A stretch of DNA of 64,000 bases from Halichondria panicea (lineage: Eukaryota > Porifera > Demospongiae > Suberitida > Halichondriidae): contig NC_087388.1 of the NCBI RefSeq assembly GCF_963675165.1, forward strand, positions 2,830,800 to 2,894,799, written 5' to 3'. This document shows positions 58,290-64,000 of the stretch, in pieces. The notes beneath the pieces are model-generated. The model had not been told where the DNA came from and searched no databases. It saw only the letters and a program-made list of their open reading frames with translations. Within the stretch, counting starts at the first letter, position 1. Each line of letters begins with the position of its first letter. Position numbers and translations under genes: made by a program.

Positions 58290-59808
58290 ATGCATTGTAA
58301 ACTTGCTCTACTTGATGGTGCAGGTTGTACTCTTCATCCCTCACACGACGTTTGTACCAACAAGCAATAACAAGATGGAGAAGAAAACCAACAATGCTTA
58401 AAAGTGCTCCAATAGAATACTGACTCATGACACAGAGATTTGTTTGACAGAGATGATCGAACAACAAACTTGTCACATAGCCAAGAAAATTGAACACAAA
58501 AATCCCCAAAAATGCAATCCCTGACAGCAGTCCTCTCATGCTGTATGGTGATTGTGCAGACATAAACTCAACTGTAAACATCACCAGTAGTCCGAATGAA
58601 CCAAATGAGACTATTGTGAATACCATTAAAGCCCAAAGTGACACTTGATAACCAAGCTGTAGTGCGACGACATTGTAAATTGAAAGAGAAATGTTAAAAA
58701 TAGCCACTGTGAATAAAATAACACCTTTTCGTAGCATACAGCTGCCAAGTTTGTGCCTGAGAATTGGGAACAAGTAAAAAGTGAATTTGTACAGCAGTGT
58801 GATAACCATACAACACCACCAAGGGTTGTATGTGAATTTTGAGAACAAATGATAAAAACAATTAGGGGTTGTGGAATCATTGAACAGTTTAGGGATAGGT
58901 AAAGGCTTAACAACAGAATGTAGTGGACCGTAAAGATTGATAGCAAATGATGTGATGAATACAGGTAGAAGAACAACTAACAGTCGGAAAAAAGTTTTCA
59001 CATCTTCTACTTGTTCTATTGAAAATGGTCCACCATATCTCGACTTGGCAAGGTCTATTCTAGAAGGTATCTCTTCCTCCCAGTATGTGAACGCACTGCG
59101 ATTGATGGGAGACCTGTGTTTCCATGCAAACTTGACCACTCTATAACAGTTCTTCAATGAGTGAGGAGAATTTGGTTCAATGATAAGTAATCTTTGACCA
59201 AAAAGGAAAAGCAAGCACAATAACACACATGCAATAATAACGGGTAGCAGGCTTAATACTTGTGAGGATATTTGCACATCAGTGCACTGAAATAAGACAT
59301 CATATATCGAATTGCTCATCCAAAAAGCGATAGTTAAACTCAAAAAGATCGAAGCGATATAGTCAATGATACCGGTTGAAGAAGCATCCGGCATCTGATC
59401 CAAACCAAGCTGGAAAACGGTCACTAAACACGCCCCTCCACCAGAATAAGCTAGCAGGCTGGATAGTGGACCAAATATTGCACTCATAATGATTGGAACA
59501 TGATTTTCGTGAACATTTCTGAGGATTAAAATGCACACACATTCTACTATGACTCCCAAGAGCATAATTACAGCCCCACCTTTGAACACCTTGTAGTTTC
59601 CAAATTTTGAGTCAGCCAGCCATCCAAAGAATGGAAAAGAAACTGCAAATACCACAAATGGTACAACACTGGTCAAGACGACCCATTTAACACCAGAGAA
59701 AGACAGTCCACTGTAAACATACCTCTCCAGCTCCATGGTGGACCATATCACTGTGTGCACACACAGACTGCATACTAGCACAAGAGCGACTCCCTTTGAA
59801 CAACACAT
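58261..59808 (-). CDS. POT/PTR-family (SLC15-like) membrane transporter
   Basis: This is an intronless 515-residue polytopic protein with about twelve hydrophobic segments. The POT/PTR landmarks are GWLADSKFGNYKVFKGG (62-78) between TM2 and TM3, and VEFMSAQSPYSMRGLLSG in the second half, matching the F-x-x-A-Q-S-P-x-x-M-x-G signature. In characterised relatives these proteins carry out proton-coupled uptake of peptides or nitrate/histidine. The TM1 motif ExxERFxYYG reads MELERYVYSG (25-34), so the first acidic residue is Met. The central loop (RSAFTYWEEEIPSRIDLAKS, then YGGPFSIEQVEDVKTFFRLL) is typical of a sponge-expanded subgroup, by memory. Substrate unknown. Confidence 0.85.
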   Translation of the reverse strand: MCCSKGVALVLVCSLCVHTVIWSTMELERYVYSGLSFSGVKWVVLTSVVPFVVFAVSFPFFGWLADSKFGNYKVFKGGAVIMLLGVIVECVCILILRNVHENHVPIIMSAIFGPLSSLLAYSGGGACLVTVFQLGLDQMPDASSTGIIDYIASIFLSLTIAFWMSNSIYDVLFQCTDVQISSQVLSLLPVIIACVLLCLLFLFGQRLLIIEPNSPHSLKNCYRVVKFAWKHRSPINRSAFTYWEEEIPSRIDLAKSRYGGPFSIEQVEDVKTFFRLLVVLLPVFITSFAINLYGPLHSVVKPLPIPKLFNDSTTPNCFYHLFSKFTYNPWWCCMVITLLYKFTFYLFPILRHKLGSCMLRKGVILFTVAIFNISLSIYNVVALQLGYQVSLWALMVFTIVSFGSFGLLVMFTVEFMSAQSPYSMRGLLSGIAFLGIFVFNFLGYVTSLLFDHLCQTNLCVMSQYSIGALLSIVGFLLHLVIACWYKRRVRDEEYNLHHQVEQVYNAYLSPNNRQH

Positions 59809-61083
59809 ATTAAAGTGAAATGAACCGACTCGGATAAAGAAAGCTAATACAACTATTTTGTCTGATCTCTCTGCACAAACTCAACCAAGACATGCAGTTG
59901 ATGCATTACATTATTCATAAGCCACATAACTGAATGCCATAAAATTAAGGTTATTACCTAAATTGGTCAGCTAGTATGTGAGTACACTACGATGGAGCGT
60001 TGCAAACTTGACGAGGAATGTATGTGCATGGTTCAATAGAGTCAGCGATCCTCGACCAAACCGAAAAGCAAGCAAGAAAACACACATGCATGCACTATCA
60101 TATCGAACCATACAATATTATTCTTAGCTTAAATAGCTGGAAAAATTCATTGTACGACAGAGATGCCTATGCAAACACACTATATAATTCGAACACACAA
60201 GTAACATTGATGATCGGAAAGACATACAAAGTGAAGTAGCTAGGTGACTGATCATGGTCACTAATAAACATAGAAGTATTGTATGCAAGGTGGGTCTACA
60301 CCCCAGGAACCATGTGGTGGTGAAGTGACTTTGACATGGATGGCGGTTTTAAATTGACTTCCTATAATTATGCGCATTGCCATAATGTAGGCAACTCACT
60401 GCCTATTGTGGTTTACCCTGCATGGCACGGTAGCTACTGTTGAGATATACATTCCATGGGGGCCTCCGTGATTAAAATTCACACACAGAACATTGATAAT
60501 TTCTGCATTACAAGGTATAGATGTACGTTGATATCCATTAAGGCAGCCACTATACCTTAAAATTCATCACTTGAACGGCAATATAAAGATGAGACTGACT
60601 GTGCATTGTATTACATACAACTTTCAAGAAACACAGTCATCTACACAAGAGCAGAAAGGACCAGCACTACAAACCCATTGATCTTGGGATCGGAATTTTT
60701 GATCCTACACGCGATATCATCTCAGAGTATGGGAAATATAGACAAGTGAAGGCGAACAACTCTTCCACTCTGAAAACTCTTTTATGACAAGGAGCTCTAC
60801 GGCCACAAAGGAAGGCGTGGCAGCTACATTTTCTGTTGTGCCTCTTGATGCTGCCAGCTATGAGGGGTGAATAGTGCCAAAAGGAGGCTGTATTTTAGGA
60901 GGTGGCGGCGGCGGTCTCTCATCATAATTATGGTGGCGGCGGTTGTATTTTTGGAAGCGGTGTAGTCTCACATGGAAGGTGGCGCAGGCGCATTACGAAG
61001 ATTTTAACTAATAGAGGAGGGTGAAAGATCACGTGCAAGAGAAGTAACAACCCACGTGTCAGATCCAATCGTCAGCGCTAGCG
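59809..61083. other. Intergenic, nothing firmly recognised
   Basis: This is the divergent space between the transporter and the HECT-like pseudogene. A GGC-rich block at about 60890-60980 (ggaggtggcggcggcgg) and a short frame at about 60685-60780 with no recognisable similarity are the only notable stretches. Confidence 0.55.
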
Positions 61084-63080
61084 ATGTCGGATCTACAGTC
61101 TTTAGTAACTGCTACAAGTGAACTCCAGGAAAAGCTGTTGAACGCAGTGAGACGTATTGAGCGACAAGGTAAAGTATAATTATTATTAATGTTAATTGCG
61201 CGCTTAAACCGGCCTACTGGCCGTCTAATCCACATATAAAGCCTACTGTGCATGTGAAAATTAAATCACAATTGTTGATAGTATAGTGCACTCAGTGCAG
61301 TAGGTACTTTTTGTAACTGACATAAAGCCTTTGCATGGTACACCATCGCAGAGTCAACCACATGCCTCTTCTTCTGCCCTATATGGTATAATTAACCACA
61401 TCTTGTATCTGTATCTGGCGGTAGAACTGATTATCCCATGTCTATTATTATTTAGGTCTCAGAGTGATCTGATAACATGGTTGTTTAATTGGAACCCATC
61501 GAGCTCCGTAGGGAAAAAAAGAAAGAATACAACCAAACCAAGAGCGAAAAAAAAAATCCCAACATGGACACATACAATGTACCTTTGTGGCTCTTGCCAC
61601 TGTGAACCAAGAATATGTTCCTGATATCCAAGAAAGAGCAGAACTAATGATTGTTGGTCTAGGGGAGAAGCGAATCACAATCAGTGCCGATGCCAAAGCC
61701 CAGGAAATCTGTAGTGAGCTATCAGTTCACTTTCCCAAGTTATTGGATAGTGGTGGCTTTGAGCTGCTACGAGTACCTGAAGGAGGGAAATAACTCAACG
61801 TTATTGCTTCTCCCGAGTCGGGTTACACAGTAAGGGCAGTAGTCCATTATGCCAAAGTTTACATCAGGCCAATGCAAAAAGATTTGTCTTTGGATCCTGT
61901 AACAGAGCCGGTTAGTTGGAAATTCTTTGCACATGACTGTGTTTATGTATATTGTTGTTGCTTTACAGAATTACATTGAACCACCAAAGGAGCAATGCCA
62001 TACTTGCGGTAACCTGGTGTCCATCACAGCTCTAAAGGAACATATCACTTCGTGTAGGAAGGCGTAAGTACAGAAACGCAATTTGTGTATGGTAATTTAA
62101 ACTTCAGTTTGTGCAGTGAGATCAAATCAAATGAAAAGTTGGATTACAGTGATACAGATAATCGCCCAGACATCTTATCAATTTTTTATGAAATAGTACA
62201 TCTGCTGGTTCATTGACTGTTTTGATAACTTTCAAGGATAAAAGCAAGCACGAAGAAAGTGATAACAACGAAGAATTTGCTCATGGTGTTGGGGAAACCC
62301 GAGAACATGCTATTAACCTTGATGAGTGAGAACACGCACATTATTTTATTTTGTTCAATACAATATATAGCACATACATAGTTCATGACCATAGCCAAGA
62401 GCCTTATGCTCAGGGGGACATTGGAGGAGTCTGTGTCAGCTTTTAATTAGCTGAATTCGATGACACTGTCATGGAAGTAGCTCTCCATTTGAGTAAGACG
62501 ATTAAACAACCTCAGCCATCCAACCAACCGGAGTAAGATTGTGTCTGTTATAGGAGTGCATTGTCGGTAATCTGAGGAAAAGTGTAAAAGCTATCAATTC
62601 CAAATTCGAAATGGTGATAAGACGAGGGAATATTTTAAGTGATGCGCTACGTCGGATGGACAAGATCACTTTTGACTCACACAAGCGCACAAGCCTCTGA
62701 AGGTGCATTAGTAATTTAGTGGCCTATGTACGTAGTTATAAGACTATAAAACTCGCGTGTATATTTCATACTGGTAGACTTACAAGGGATTTTTCCGGCT
62801 GCTGCAGTACAGTATCTTATCGAAATTCTTGGCATAATGTAGTGGCATACCAGCTAGGTGGGCATTAAACATGTTAACTGCCCCGCATTAACGTTTGTAT
62901 GTAGGAATGCATTTAATTAAAACTTGGAAATCTCGCTGCGATGTCCTTATATATAGTTCATGGTGGTGCATCCTTAAGATATTCAGCCCATGTGTGTATA
63001 ATTTCCTATGTGGAATGGATGCCGCAGACTTGATAGCAGATATTGATGAAGTTCCGAACTCAGATGTCGTGATACTCTGA
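61084..63080 (+). pseudogene. Decayed HECT-type E3 ubiquitin ligase gene (N-terminal zinc/HECT fragments)
   Basis: Fragments appear in the order of a family of animal HECT proteins. An opening exon, 61084-61168, starts with an L-V-T-A-T-S-E-L-Q type helix. Then come WTHT and FVALATVNQEYVP at about 61560-61620, and GGFELLRVPEGGK followed by GYTVRAVVHYAKVYIRPMQ (61745-61890). A CxxC...HxxxC finger exon lies at about 61969-62064, then an acidic segment. The HECT start (KFEMVIRRGNILSDALRRMD) is at about 62605-62670, and a piece near the HECT C-lobe (FSPCVYNFLCGMDAADLIAD) ends with a stop at 63080. It is broken: a 7-nt insertion shifts frame at about 61580, a TAA interrupts at about 61791, and most of the HECT catalytic lobe, including the active-site Cys region, is missing. 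Confidence 0.7.
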
Positions 63081-63154
63081 ATAAGGTAGGTACTATATAT
63101 GTGCGTAGAAGTTTAGTACTTCTCGCTCAACCATGCGTTTGTACACTATAGCTA

Positions 63155-63860
63155 GCAGTAGTAGTAGTAGTAATATTTTATTTAAACAGGGAAAGTCTCA
63201 TCAGCAATATTGCTGGTCTTTCTCTGCATGAGAGCCCTGACAAGAATTACAGACAAAAAACAAAAACATGAAACAAACAACGTAAGTTAATTAATTTTAA
63301 AAGTGTTATAAATAATTATATTTGTTGAACTAGCTTAATTCTTTTGCTCTTTTATCTAACGAGTTCCAGATAATTTGTAAATAAATGAGTTTTTTAGCCA
63401 GCTAGTTCGTGTCTTATAATATATTTTTATTTCTGCCATTTTCATTTTTTGTTGGTCGTATAAGTGTCCTGAAGATACTTTGGTGATTATAATCTTGTAG
63501 GTTTTAATTCCAGTTTGTAACCGTCTTCTTGATGATAGTTTAGCCCAACCCAGTTCCTCCTCTAAGGGGTTCTGATTTTGTGCCACTTGGTTTTTCAGAA
63601 TAGTTCTCATTGGTCTATTCTGCACTCTCTCTATTTTATCCACTAGTTGTTTTGAACTTGGGTCCCATACAGATGTACAGTATTCCAGGTGTGGAAGTAC
63701 TAGTGATTAATTTGTAGAGAAGTTTTCTTGTAAATATTGTTGCAATTTCCTTGATGAACTCAAAGCTCCATATGATTTTGTTGTGAAGCTATTAATATGG
63801 TTCTTGAATGTAAATTTATTATCTAGTAATACACCTAGATATCGGAATTCAGTTGAAGGG
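63155..63860 (-). mobile_element. 5'-truncated non-LTR retrotransposon (RT C-terminal part)
   Basis: Reading right to left, the frame encodes FRYLGVLLDNKFTFKNHI, then an interrupting stop, then LPHLEYCTSVWDPSSKQLVDKIERVQN and an LGW..L..RR motif. These are the conserved post-RT/thumb segments of Jockey/CR1-like elements. The 3' end reads ccctgtttaaataaa followed by (TAC)n tandem repeats (plus-strand agtagtagtagtag, about 63157-63172), a typical tail. The fragment probably continues leftward of its 5' end, beyond 63860. It is inactive because of the in-frame stop near 63700. Confidence 0.8.
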
Positions 63861-64000
63861 GGTGATATTAAGTATAATAATTATTAGCATTTCTTCGTAA
63901 TTGAGTTGTTTTGCTGACATGTTACGTACATGTGTAATACACGTACAGATCCAAATGTGTGACAGTGTCGAAGTGCTTAGAGATATTTTGGTGGAGAATG

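Noticed and set aside
60685-60780. Short frame with DPTRDIISEYGKY
   Set aside because: Only about 33 codons, no start in context and no recognised family; kept as a note in the intergenic entry.
1-64000. CRISPR array or prokaryotic operon
   Set aside because: No spaced direct repeats of the right form, and genes have spliceosomal introns.

Overview
The window looks like a metazoan nuclear genome, most probably a demosponge. It carries an animal-type CNOT1 gene split into dozens of short GT-AG exons, an antisense intronic tRNA-Arg, two Golgi-type carbohydrate sulfotransferases, a multi-SPRY protein, a beta-helix/multi-TM receptor-like protein and a POT-type transporter of a kind I associate with sponges and other early-branching animals, and many short palindromic elements. 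No database search was possible, so the sponge assignment is inference.

Layout. (1) 1-7085, minus strand: the 5' part of a very large protein with ten SPRY-like units, running off the left edge. (2) 7086-8152: a divergent intergenic region. (3) 8153-34415, plus strand: a complete CNOT1 gene, the scaffold of the CCR4-NOT deadenylase. I could chain 54 coding exons in consistent phase to a 2,351-residue protein. Intron 15 holds an intact antisense sulfotransferase gene (16099-17757), and intron 44 holds an antisense tRNA-Arg(UCG) with two decayed copies. (4) 35848-37578, minus: a second single-exon sulfotransferase, paralogous to the nested one. (5) 37648-42737, minus: a degenerate non-LTR-like retroelement abutting a truncated Ty3/gypsy element with its 5' LTR. 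(6) 42738-45026: repeat-rich DNA. (7) 45027-48875, plus: a nine-exon gene joining an FHA domain, four C2HC (UBZ4-like) zinc fingers and a DUF3626-like domain. This is the most unusual architecture in the window. (8) 49968-50414: two MITEs. (9) 51252-54778, minus: a beta-helix plus multi-TM receptor-like protein with a single reading-frame break. (10) 55441-58290: a dense set of palindromic elements. (11) 58261-59808, minus: a POT/PTR-family transporter. (12) 61084-63080, plus: a decayed HECT-type ubiquitin ligase gene. (13) 63155 to about 63860, minus: the 3' end of a non-LTR retrotransposon.

The plus-strand genes are strongly intron-rich while nearly all minus-strand genes are single-exon or almost so. 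CNOT1 (mRNA turnover) and the tRNA are housekeeping. The two sulfotransferases probably act on secreted or cell-surface glycans. The FHA/UBZ/DUF3626 protein looks like a nuclear phospho- and ubiquitin-reading protein. I see no shared pathway among the neighbours; the region is a normal euchromatic gene neighbourhood heavily decorated with small mobile elements.
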